In this document: positions 1-5,586 of the stretch, piece after piece | How the letters are laid out: each line of letters begins with the position of its first letter | Position numbering within the stretch: the first letter of the stretch is position 1 | Origin: CAKSHP01 sp045590935 | Lineage (GTDB): Bacteria; Bacillota; Clostridia; UBA1381; UMGS1253 | Assembly (NCBI GenBank): GCA_045590935.1 | Contig: JAZNSA010000146.1 | Coordinates: 1 to 5,586 of the forward strand | Reading direction: 5' to 3' | DNA: 5,586 nt | Notes under the pieces: model-generated | Told to the model about the DNA's origin: nothing | Seen by the model: the letters and a program-made list of their open reading frames with translations, nothing else | Database searches by the model: none | Made by a program: the position numbers and the translations under genes

Positions 1-41
1 AGAATTTTTTTCAGTCGACAATTTTTTTCCTATAATCCGTT

Positions 42-851
42 TCATTCCTTAAACCTGAGTGAAACCTCGCCGCTGCCTATTTTTCGTATGTTAGAAAACT
101 CGTCTTTTACAATTAGTGCACCTTCGTCATCTATATCCAAAACGTTGACTAACGCCTTTTTCCCAGCCTCAAAAAGATATACATTTTGCCCCAAAACAAG
201 AGAGTTTTCCCGATAAGCCGAAATTATATCATCAAAATTGTCAAGCGATTTATAAACCTTATAAAGATTTGAAACAACCTCTGCCGCAAGCTTATTTATA
301 TTTATATCTATATCCGTATTCTCTTCAATTGTTGTTACAATATCTTTAAGCTCGCCTCCAAAGCTTTCCGATTTTCCAAAAACATTTATTCCAATTCCGA
401 CAACTATAAAATCAGCACTTTTGCCTCCATCAGAAATTGCCGACTCGCACAAAATCCCGCAAGCTTTTTTGTTTCCTATATAGACATCGTTAACCCATTT
501 TATCAAAACATCTCCGCAGTAGCTTTTTATCGCACGCATAACAGCAACCGCCGCTCCCGCAGTAATCTTAAGAGCCGAATAAAGAGTGGATTTCGGGCGT
601 ATTATATAGCTTAAATATATTCCGCCCTCCTCCGACAAAAAGCTTCTTCCCATTCTTCCTCGCCCGCCGTTTTGGCGCCTAGCAATAATAAGGGTGCAGT
701 CCTTTGCACCCTTATTAGCAAGCTTTTTTGCATCGTCGTTTGTTGAGCTTGTTTCATCAAAAAACACAAGCTCACTAACACAGCTTTCATCAAGCTTTTC
801 TATTTCGTTAAGTATTTTTTCTCTATCTAATATTTTATCCATATTTATCAC
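42..851 (-). CDS. birA: Biotin--[acetyl-CoA-carboxylase] ligase, monofunctional (no HTH domain)
   Basis: This cytosolic enzyme makes biotinyl-5'-AMP from biotin and ATP, then transfers biotin to a lysine of carrier proteins such as the acetyl-CoA carboxylase subunit AccB. Visible motifs are SSTND (residues 35-39), the adenylate/biotin loop GGRGRMGR (62-69), KWVND (118-122), the lysine of KKACGIL (K129, matching the catalytic-site Lys of E. coli BirA) and GIGIN (152-156). A C-terminal SH3-like domain covers about 220-266. At 269 residues it lacks the N-terminal winged helix-turn-helix of the roughly 320-residue repressor type; the protein begins at what is normally the inter-domain linker, so it should not bind DNA. 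KWVND replaces the more usual KWPND. The GTG start at 851 overlaps the ychF TGA stop (GTGA); an ATG at 842 is an alternative three codons in. Neither start has a Shine-Dalgarno site at normal distance, so translation is probably coupled to ychF. Function is certain; the exact start is not. Confidence 0.95.
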   Translation of the reverse strand: MINMDKILDREKILNEIEKLDESCVSELVFFDETSSTNDDAKKLANKGAKDCTLIIARRQNGGRGRMGRSFLSEEGGIYLSYIIRPKSTLYSALKITAGAAVAVMRAIKSYCGDVLIKWVNDVYIGNKKACGILCESAISDGGKSADFIVVGIGINVFGKSESFGGELKDIVTTIEENTDIDININKLAAEVVSNLYKVYKSLDNFDDIISAYRENSLVLGQNVYLFEAGKKALVNVLDIDDEGALIVKDEFSNIRKIGSGEVSLRFKE

Positions 852-1942
852 ACGTTAAATCTAAACAGAACAATATCTCCGTCCTTCATAACATATTCCT
901 TACCCTCGGAACGAACAAGACCCTTTTCCTTTGCTGCCGCCATTGTTTTATTTTCCATTAAATCGTTGTATGCAATAACCTCTGCACGAATAAATCCTTT
1001 TTCAAAATCAGTATGAATTTTTCCCGCCGCCTGAGGCGCTTTCGTTCCATTTGTTATTGTCCACGCACGAACCTCAGGCTCGCCCGCAGTAAGATAGCTT
1101 ATAAGCCCTAAAAGCTTATAGCTTGCTTTAACAATTTTGTCAAGTCCCGATTCTTCAAGCCCGATTGCCTGCAAAAACTCAAGCTTTTCTGCCGCATCAA
1201 GCTGAGCAATTTCTTCCTCTATTCTTGCCGAAACAGCAATAACCTCAGAGCCTTCCTCTTTTGCAAATTTCTCAACCTCGCAAACAAAGCTGTTGTTTTC
1301 AATTCCGTTTGAAAAATCGTCCTCGGAAACATTTGCAACATACAAAACAGGCTTCATCGTCAAAAGCGCAACCTCACGCATAATATCCGCTTCCTCTTCG
1401 GAATAATCGTATGATCTGGCGGGTTTTCCTTCCTCTAAAAACTTTTTAACATTCTCAAGAAGGTCAAGCTCAACTTGAAATTTCTTGTCGCCCTTAAGCG
1501 CTTTTTTAACTCTGTCTATTCTTCTTTCAAGCATTTCAATATCAGCAAAAATAAGCTCAAGAGTTATTGTTTCAATATCTCTTAGAGGACCGATTTTTCC
1601 GTCTACATGAACAATATTACTATCTTCAAAGCAACGAACAACGTGAACAATTGCATCAACCTCACGAATGTGCGACAAAAACTTATTTCCAAGACCCTCG
1701 CCTCTGCTTGCACCTTTAACAAGACCTGCAATATCAACAAATTCGATTATTGCGGGTGTAACCTTTTTCGGATTATACATCTTTGCAAGCTCATCAAGCC
1801 TTTCGTCAGGCACGCTTACTATTCCTACATTCGGCTCAATAGTACAAAACGGGTAGTTTGCCGCTTCAGCTCCCGCCTGAGTTATTGCATTAAAAAGGGT
1901 TGATTTGCCAACGTTTGGCAACCCTACGATACCTAATTTCAT
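848..1942 (-). CDS. ychF: Redox-regulated/ribosome-associated ATPase YchF (Obg-like ATPase)
   Basis: YchF is a conserved cytosolic P-loop NTPase of the Obg/HAS-GTPase group that prefers ATP, binds ribosomes and is linked to stress and translation control. Numbered from the ATG at 1942 (364 residues, normal for the family), the sequence shows P-loop GLPNVGKST (7-15), the switch-region PFCTIEPNVG (31-40), Walker B/G3 DIAGL (70-74), and NVSE (204-207) in place of the GTPase NKxD motif, which is the hallmark of ATP preference. A helical insert and a C-terminal TGS domain (about 278-364) follow. An in-frame ATG at 1951 would add three residues, but the family usually starts MKLGIVGLPNVGKS, and AAGGAG (1959-1954) lies only 2 nt from 1951 versus 11 nt from 1942. 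Neither spacing is ideal, so the start is chosen mainly on homology. It has its own strong promoter upstream and is the first gene of a ychF-birA unit, sharing 4 bases with birA. Confidence 0.96.
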   Translation of the reverse strand: MKLGIVGLPNVGKSTLFNAITQAGAEAANYPFCTIEPNVGIVSVPDERLDELAKMYNPKKVTPAIIEFVDIAGLVKGASRGEGLGNKFLSHIREVDAIVHVVRCFEDSNIVHVDGKIGPLRDIETITLELIFADIEMLERRIDRVKKALKGDKKFQVELDLLENVKKFLEEGKPARSYDYSEEEADIMREVALLTMKPVLYVANVSEDDFSNGIENNSFVCEVEKFAKEEGSEVIAVSARIEEEIAQLDAAEKLEFLQAIGLEESGLDKIVKASYKLLGLISYLTAGEPEVRAWTITNGTKAPQAAGKIHTDFEKGFIRAEVIAYNDLMENKTMAAAKEKGLVRSEGKEYVMKDGDIVLFRFNV

Positions 1943-1953
1943 TTCTTTCATTT

Positions 1954-1959
1954 CTCCTT
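1954..1959 (-). promoter_or_regulatory. Ribosome binding site of ychF
   Basis: AAGGAG on the minus strand is the only Shine-Dalgarno match ahead of ychF. It is 2 nt from the ATG at 1951 and 11 nt from the ATG at 1942. The first distance is too short for efficient initiation and the second is slightly long, so the site leans towards 1942. Confidence 0.75.
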
Positions 1960-1977
1960 TATTTTCAATGGTTTTAA

Positions 1978-1996
1978 AATTGGCTTGACACCAATT
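1978..1996 (-). repeat. Perfect inverted repeat in the ychF leader
   Basis: Arms AATTGG (1996-1991) and CCAATT (1983-1978) are perfect complements around a 7-nt loop TGTCAAG. The element lies downstream of the predicted transcription start (about 2016) and upstream of the ribosome site, so it would be in the mRNA leader. It has no T-tract suited to termination. It may be a small leader hairpin or a repressor operator; the sequence does not decide between these. Confidence 0.5.
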
Positions 1997-2022
1997 AGTC
2001 CGCTATACTTTCCAACTACGTT

Positions 2023-2051
2023 ATTGTACCACAATATTATCCAATAGTCAA
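2023..2051 (-). promoter_or_regulatory. Sigma-A promoter of ychF-birA (extended -10)
   Basis: On the minus strand, -35 TTGACT (2051-2046) is followed by exactly 17 bases and -10 TACAAT (2028-2023). A TG dinucleotide one base ahead of the -10 (2031-2030) makes it an extended -10 promoter. Each hexamer differs from consensus at one base. Transcription should start near 2016, giving a leader of about 75 nt before the ATG at 1942. Confidence 0.8.
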
Positions 2052-2076
2052 TAGCAAAAGTTTCGTATACGCTAGC

Positions 2077-2117
2077 AAAAAAACGCTCCGTCTGCATTTT
2101 GCAGATAAGCGGTTTTT
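2077..2117 (-). terminator. Intrinsic terminator, possibly bidirectional
   Basis: A two-part stem is visible. The inner arms TCTGCA (2091-2096) and TGCAGA (2100-2105) surround a TTT loop. The outer arms CGCT (2084-2087) and AGCG (2108-2111) lie beyond a small internal loop. On the minus strand the stem is followed by seven T (2083-2077), which fits ending the transcript that comes through the SLH gene and the fucosidase relic. On the plus strand five T (2113-2117) follow, so it could work in that direction too. It separates the upstream unit from the ychF promoter. Confidence 0.8.
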
Positions 2118-2119
2118 CA

Positions 2120-2148
2120 TACATTTATGTACGCATTTATTTATGCGT
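2120..2148. repeat. Two adjacent short palindromes at the end of the fucosidase relic
   Basis: TACAT-TT-ATGTA (2120-2131) abuts ACGCAT-TTATTT-ATGCGT (2131-2148), arms of 5 and 6 bp. The second overlaps the last codons and stop of the relic frame. Neither has an adjoining T-tract. They may add stem-loops ahead of the terminator or be chance products of AT-rich sequence. Confidence 0.4.
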
Positions 2149-2604
2149 TTGTATCGTAAAATGCGATATTTTCAATTTGCTCGCTATCCTCTTTCGGCAA
2201 AAGCCCTTCTCTGTCAGGACCGATGTTTACAAGAAAATTCGCTCCTCTGCCTACCGACATATAATAAATTCCCAAAAGCTCATCAAAGCTTTTTCTTGTA
2301 TGCTCATCGCAATCGCTGTAAAACCAATTTTTCTCTCGCATTTTAAAATCGCATTCGACAGGAAGAAACGCACGTCCGCCAACCTCATTAATTTTTTCCT
2401 CAAGGATAAATTGATGAAATTCGTCTGTTAAATTATAGTGCGGAAAAGGTACAAAACCCCTCTCATTTCCAACCCACCTAACGTCAGGGTCGTACATACT
2501 AAATATCAATATATCGAATTGCTTTGTACCATTTCTTTCCAATCAGATATAGAAACCTCAACGCCGTATTTTAAAATATCAGCTCCGCTAATTTTTACTG
2601 CAAA
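2141..2604 (-). pseudogene. Relic of a GH29 alpha-L-fucosidase (central/C-terminal part of the catalytic domain)
   Basis: The frame at 2542-2141 (133 residues) carries typical GH29 sequence: FSMYDPDVRWVGNE (residues 14-27), FLPVECD (59-65), a tryptophan-containing WFY stretch (72-74), ELLGIYYMSVGRGANFLVNIGP (split here only by description; 88-109) and DREGLLP (109-115). Intact enzymes of this family release terminal alpha-L-fucose from glycans and exceed 400 residues. This piece lacks the N-terminal barrel with the nucleophile and stops soon after LLP. It has no usable start: a TGA directly precedes a TTG at 2542. A second minus frame from about 2604 to 2506 reads AVKISGADILKYG then SDWKEMVQ and looks like the preceding fucosidase segment. 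The loss of one base near 2522-2523 would join it to QFDILIF in the first frame. I read the region as a doubly truncated, frameshifted remnant without activity. The fucosidase origin is clear; the second-frame extension is inference. Confidence 0.85.
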
Positions 2605-2606
2605 AT

Positions 2607-4469
2607 TTAATATTTTTGAATAAGCCTTAATGCAATTAAAATAGATTGCTCTCTTGTAATTTCACTTTGTGGCGCAAAGCATTCATTTCCAACGCCCATA
2701 ACAATTTTATTAACACTCATAAAATATACGCTATTTCTCGCCCATTCCGAAATTTCGCTATCATCGCCAAAAATAACAGGATGATTATATACCTCTTTAC
2801 CCTCCACGCTTTCGTTTATAACATAATAAAGCGGTAATTTTGCACTCGGTGGACCTGCCGTAACAATATTTATATTTTTAATTTTTTCCAATATCCTGGT
2901 CAACATCGTAGCAGCTTGTTCCCTTGTTAAAACCGCATCCGGCAAAAACTCATTTTCCGAAACACCCTTAATAATTCCTGCATTATACAATTTTATAACC
3001 GCTTCATTATCGCAATCAACAAAAGGTTTATCATACGCTATTTCAATGCTTTCTCCGCCTAACAACTCATAAGCTCTCATACAAATCAGAGCAAACTCTT
3101 CCCTTGAAGCATTTTCTTTCAAGTCCGTTTTAAGTAGCTTTTCAGGTATAAGATTTTTATCTCTTGCTATATTTATTTCCTCTGTTGCCCACGGTGAACA
3201 AACTATTTCATCATTGGAAATCGGATTTTTAATATACCCATACTTCATCGTGTCATAATCAAGCACAGGCAAAATTCCATTTGAAAATCTTGCATCATAA
3301 TCAACCTGACCATTAAGCTCATATATAGCATTTGCCCTATAATCATATAGCCATCGCTTGCCATCCTCAAGCACCGCATAAACAACACCCTCGCCAAGCT
3401 CATCAAGCTCTTTATAAATTGACTCAAATACAACTTCTCCAAATGAATTTATATATCCGAAACGCTCCTCATATTCCCCTATTTTTTTTGTGATTTTTAA
3501 AAACTCACTATCTCCAATAAATTTATTAAGAACTACACCTTCGCCAAATTCAACAACCACCTTGCCGCTTGCATCAACAAGCTTTCTTCTGTCAACAATT
3601 GCAAACCTTTCAAACAAGCTTATGCTGCTATATGTATCAGGAACGATTTTATTTCCGTCAAAATCAAATGCCGAATAAAGCGAAGTCGTTGCATCGTAGC
3701 CAACAATTATGCTTTCGCTCGCCTCAAGTATGCTATAGCTTTCAAGATTTATATTCAAAACATTTCCATGTTTATCAATAGTTTTTATTTGACCGTCGGC
3801 AATTGAAACAAGCTCTCCCCTGAAATCATCTGCTTGCCAAAGCGAATCGGGCGCAAAAAGTGTTTCGCCATTTTCATTTATAAATCCATATTTTCCTTGG
3901 GTATATGTTCCATAAGGACTCAAAACTCCGCCCGCTCCTGTTCTTGAAACGCCATTGTAAAAGCCGTAAACATATTCGTATGTAGGGGCTATAACCTCAA
4001 CGCCATTTGAATCCATATATCCAAATTTCCTATTTCTGCTTATCCTTATAAGGTCGCTTTTTCCATCTCCCGCATTGCTCATTAAAAAGCTATAATTCTT
4101 TTGCTCTGTTTTCGGGTGGACATCTACATACGCATCATATACATACTGAGTCAGTTGCTTTCCTTCCGTATTAAAAAACGCAGCCATATTGTTATCATCA
4201 AGCGCCATAATAAGCCCATTATGACAGATGTTAAAAATCGTGCCGTCGAAACCGAAAACCTTCTCGCCAAGAGTATTAATAACGCCTTTCGTACCATCCT
4301 GCAGCACTACCTCAGCAATACCCTCTTCATTAAACGCCCTCGCATAATTGTAGGTTGGCAAAATTTCAAACTCCCTCGTAAAACTGCTGTTAACGTCAAT
4401 CGGCTCAGCATTCACACTGCTATTTAAAAAAAGACACACAACAAAAAACAAAATAAATATTTTTTTCAT
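2607..4469 (-). CDS. Exported WG-repeat protein with three C-terminal SLH domains
   Basis: This is a secreted protein predicted to be held on the cell wall. From the ATG at 4469 it has 620 residues. A signal peptide (MKKIFILFF start, Ala-Glu cleavage near residue 22) leads into about ten WG/KWG-type beta-hairpin repeats between residues 40 and 418. Examples are RKFGYMDSNGVEVIAPTYE, GKYGFINENGETLFAP, ERFGYINSFGEVVFESIY and KYGYIKN. Three SLH domains follow at about 425-473, 482-531 and 567-620, the last two with conserved FLPDAVLTREQA and FAPQSEITREQS segments. SLH domains usually bind secondary wall polysaccharide; WG repeats are of unknown function, perhaps binding. The start is fixed by AGGGGG (4482-4477) lying 6 nt before this ATG; a TTG at 4475 abuts that site and is unlikely. 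It sits 27 bases after the acyltransferase gene and is likely cotranscribed. Domain assignment is firm; biological role and ligand are unknown. Confidence 0.93.
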   Translation of the reverse strand: MKKIFILFFVVCLFLNSSVNAEPIDVNSSFTREFEILPTYNYARAFNEEGIAEVVLQDGTKGVINTLGEKVFGFDGTIFNICHNGLIMALDDNNMAAFFNTEGKQLTQYVYDAYVDVHPKTEQKNYSFLMSNAGDGKSDLIRISRNRKFGYMDSNGVEVIAPTYEYVYGFYNGVSRTGAGGVLSPYGTYTQGKYGFINENGETLFAPDSLWQADDFRGELVSIADGQIKTIDKHGNVLNINLESYSILEASESIIVGYDATTSLYSAFDFDGNKIVPDTYSSISLFERFAIVDRRKLVDASGKVVVEFGEGVVLNKFIGDSEFLKITKKIGEYEERFGYINSFGEVVFESIYKELDELGEGVVYAVLEDGKRWLYDYRANAIYELNGQVDYDARFSNGILPVLDYDTMKYGYIKNPISNDEIVCSPWATEEINIARDKNLIPEKLLKTDLKENASREEFALICMRAYELLGGESIEIAYDKPFVDCDNEAVIKLYNAGIIKGVSENEFLPDAVLTREQAATMLTRILEKIKNINIVTAGPPSAKLPLYYVINESVEGKEVYNHPVIFGDDSEISEWARNSVYFMSVNKIVMGVGNECFAPQSEITREQSILIALRLIQKY

Positions 4470-4476
4470 TTTCAAC

Positions 4477-4482
4477 CCCCCT
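4477..4482 (-). promoter_or_regulatory. Ribosome binding site deciding the start of the WG/SLH gene
   Basis: AGGGGG is followed by six bases (TTGAAA) and ATG at 4469. The same six bases contain the rival TTG start at 4475, which would have zero spacing, so ATG 4469 is preferred. The acyltransferase gene has the same AGGGGG-N6-ATG arrangement. Confidence 0.75.
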
Positions 4483-4496
4483 CACATCGGAATTTA

Positions 4497-5384
4497 TTAA
4501 TAATCTTCGCTTATATAATCAGGCGGTGCAAGCAGAAGCTCTGGATTTTTCATAAGATGTTTAAAATGCTTGATTGCCATTGAAAAATAAAACCCATCGC
4601 AAATACGCTCGTCCAACACCAATCTTATATTGATAACATTTTTAGTTTTAATTTCCCCATCACTGCCAAGCTCGTGAACAACTTCTTTTTTTCCGATTGC
4701 AAGAAATATGGACGTTGTACCAAACTCATAAAGGTGATGATAAATCGAATTAAGCCCAATTGAGCCAACGTTTGTAACAAAGAGGCTCGAATGAAACGGA
4801 CTTACCCTATTAATTATCTTAGGCATCTTTCCAATTGCATCAAGATTACGAATTATCCAAACAAAAAACTTTCTTAAAAATCCCGGAAGCATATTAACAA
4901 GCCTTACCGTTACATCCGTTTCATTGCTTTTTCCTTCATCACTTGATTTTGCATCGCTGACCGCATCATTAAACTTTTTTGCAACCTCAAAAAGAGTATC
5001 AGTTTTTTCAAACTCAGGCATAACAAGCATTTCCGCCGCATCCTTGCTCATGCTTTTTTTAACAGCCAAGGATGCACGAAGATAGCTCCTTGAATAAATT
5101 TTTCGTCCGCTGACAAAGCGGTTTAATCTCGGCTTTTGAACTAAAGTTCTAATAGCCGCCGCAACAAAAACGTGATAAGTTGAAAGATTTGGAATTTCCT
5201 TTCTATGCTCAACAACAAACCTTCTCAAATCCGAAATATCAATTTGTTCTTCAAAAAACACCTGACAATCTAGCCTCGACCTCATAATATGAGGTATCAG
5301 GTGAAACAATGGGTCGCTGTCCTTAACCCTGAAACCGTCGTACCTATCGCCAAAGCGACGTACTCTCTCCTTAACCTGTGCCAT
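4497..5384 (-). CDS. Stand-alone E2-like acyltransferase (2-oxoacid dehydrogenase acyltransferase / CAT fold) with His-to-Glu active-site change
   Basis: This 295-residue protein resembles the catalytic domain of E2 subunits of 2-oxoacid dehydrogenase complexes and chloramphenicol acetyltransferase. It has no lipoyl or E1/E3-binding domain, no signal peptide and no E1 or E3 gene nearby. Recognisable parts are RRFGDRYDG near the N-terminus (9-17), the strand-loop SLFVTNVGSIGLNSIYHHLY (200-219) and LDERICDG (257-264). The last aligns with the E2/CAT signature DHRxxDG, so the catalytic His is Glu259 while Arg260, Asp263 and Gly264 remain. From memory of the family, similar lone proteins annotated as E2 subunits occur widely in clostridia and share DERICDG, so the change looks like a family trait and not decay. 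Whether it transfers an acyl group is therefore open. The segment around 165-185 is hydrophobic but reads as amphipathic, not a clear membrane span. The ATG at 5384 has AGGGGG six bases upstream. It is first in a probable operon with the WG/SLH gene. Confidence 0.85.
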   Translation of the reverse strand: MAQVKERVRRFGDRYDGFRVKDSDPLFHLIPHIMRSRLDCQVFFEEQIDISDLRRFVVEHRKEIPNLSTYHVFVAAAIRTLVQKPRLNRFVSGRKIYSRSYLRASLAVKKSMSKDAAEMLVMPEFEKTDTLFEVAKKFNDAVSDAKSSDEGKSNETDVTVRLVNMLPGFLRKFFVWIIRNLDAIGKMPKIINRVSPFHSSLFVTNVGSIGLNSIYHHLYEFGTTSIFLAIGKKEVVHELGSDGEIKTKNVINIRLVLDERICDGFYFSMAIKHFKHLMKNPELLLAPPDYISEDY

Positions 5385-5390
5385 ATTTCT

Positions 5391-5396
5391 CCCCCT
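5391..5396 (-). promoter_or_regulatory. Ribosome binding site of the E2-like gene
   Basis: AGGGGG on the minus strand is separated from the ATG at 5384 by six bases (AGAAAT). This fixes the start and matches the ribosome site of the next gene downstream in both sequence and spacing. Confidence 0.75.
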
Positions 5397-5430
5397 TATT
5401 TTTTTATACTTCCCCTTTTATTATTTTCAT

Positions 5431-5460
5431 TATATAAAGACTGAATGGTTTGGATGCCAA
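5431..5460 (-). promoter_or_regulatory. Candidate promoter of the E2-like / WG-SLH operon
   Basis: On the minus strand, TTGGCA (5460-5455) and TATATA (5436-5431) are 18 bases apart, a plausible sigma-A pair. A perfect TATAAT is also present at 5434-5429, but 20 bases from the same -35, which is long. The -35 lies within one copy of a direct repeat, which would suit control by a repressor. Transcription would start about 40 bases before the ATG. Support is moderate to weak. Confidence 0.4.
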
Positions 5461-5498
5461 TGTTTTGGTGATTGCGACATGTAAGGTTTAGATGCAAA
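5447..5498. repeat. Imperfect 14-base direct repeat upstream of the E2-like gene
   Basis: GGTTTGGATGCCAA (5447-5460) and GGTTTAGATGCAAA (5485-5498) match at 12 of 14 positions, with starts 38 bases apart. The first copy includes a short palindrome TTGG-ATG-CCAA (5450-5460), followed directly by another TTGG (5465-5468). The second lies in an inverted repeat with 7-bp arms AAGGTTT (5483-5489) and AAACCTT (5496-5502). The position over and upstream of the candidate -35 suggests protein-binding sites. The rest of 5385-5586 is AT-rich and shows no gene. Confidence 0.5.
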
Positions 5499-5586
5499 CC
5501 TTTTTTGTCGATATAAAAATTTCGTTTGCTCTACATTTAGCAATGACTTGTTATCATTTTTCAAAATTATAATATAAATATCTCAT

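Noticed and set aside
1..21. A minus-strand TTG at 21-19 with AGGA six bases upstream and an open frame to the window edge, as a possible next gene after birA.
   Set aside because: Only seven codons are visible, TTG is a weak start, and the peptide resembles nothing I recognise.
1..41. Possible terminator after birA.
   Set aside because: There are A/T runs and a GTCGAC palindrome, but no stem followed by a T-tract in the minus direction.
1607..1903. Plus-strand open frames opposite ychF and similar ones opposite the SLH gene.
   Set aside because: They are shadows of strongly supported minus-strand genes, with low-complexity translations and no ribosome sites.
1952..2140. Riboswitch or T-box upstream of ychF.
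   Set aside because: The transcribed leader is only about 75 bases with one 6-bp hairpin, too small and without any conserved riboswitch core.
2099..2431. A 110-residue plus-strand frame opposite the fucosidase relic.
   Set aside because: It starts inside the terminator hairpin, has no promoter or recognisable domain, and the opposite strand shows clear GH29 sequence.
288..3621. High number of AAGCTT sites (eleven seen, mostly within coding sequence).
   Set aside because: They sit mostly in coding sequence, where codon preference for AGC/CTT and AAG/CTT-type pairs in AT-rich genes can explain them; no phase or spacing pattern is seen.
5447..5500. BirA-type operator, because GGTTT and AAACC arms recall known biotin operators.
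   Set aside because: The arm spacing is 6 bases and not about 14-16, the adjacent genes are not biotin genes, and the BirA in this window lacks a DNA-binding domain.
5483..5506. Plus-strand intrinsic terminator: arms AAGGTTT and AAACCTT followed by T residues.
   Set aside because: The stem is AT-rich and weak, no plus-strand gene ends here, and the same bases are better explained as part of the direct repeat pair.
5541..5586. Plus-strand promoter with TATAAT near 5568 for a divergent gene beyond the window.
   Set aside because: The only candidate -35 (TTGTTA at 5548) is 14 bases away, too short; AT-rich DNA gives such matches by chance.

Overview
The window is AT-rich and all recognisable genes lie on the minus strand, so transcription runs from high to low coordinates. 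Several features point to an anaerobic low-GC Gram-positive of the class Clostridia: sigma-A-type promoters, purine-rich Shine-Dalgarno sites, an S-layer-homology (SLH) surface protein, a stand-alone E2-like acyltransferase of a type I associate with clostridia, and a clostridial-looking YchF. No genus can be assigned from the sequence alone.

Layout in transcription order. (1) 5586-5385 is a 202-base upstream region with a 14-base imperfect direct repeat; one copy overlaps a weak candidate -35 box. (2) 5384-4497 encodes a lone CAT-fold protein related to the E2 catalytic domain of 2-oxoacid dehydrogenase complexes, with Glu where the catalytic His normally sits. (3) After a 27-base gap, 4469-2607 encodes an exported protein made of WG (beta-hairpin) repeats followed by three C-terminal SLH domains. 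Both genes have the same AGGGGG-N6-ATG ribosome site and probably form one operon. (4) 2604-2141 is a decayed piece of a GH29 alpha-L-fucosidase, lying right after the SLH stop codon, with a frame change and both ends missing. (5) 2117-2077 is a hairpin terminator with A/T tracts on both sides. (6) 2051-2023 is a strong extended -10 promoter, followed by a leader with a perfect 6-bp inverted repeat. (7) 1942-848 is ychF, and (8) 851-42 is birA, whose GTG start overlaps the ychF stop in a GTGA junction. BirA lacks the DNA-binding domain, so it should only attach biotin and not repress.

The ychF-birA pair is a housekeeping unit (translation-associated ATPase and biotin protein ligase). The acyltransferase/WG-SLH pair is accessory: a cytosolic enzyme-like protein encoded with a wall-bound protein, whose joint role cannot be read from the sequence. 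I found no mobile element, CRISPR array, tRNA or rRNA, and no convincing gene on the plus strand. The most notable points are the GH29 relic, the His-to-Glu change in the E2-like protein and its pairing with a surface protein, and the two operator- or leader-like repeats.
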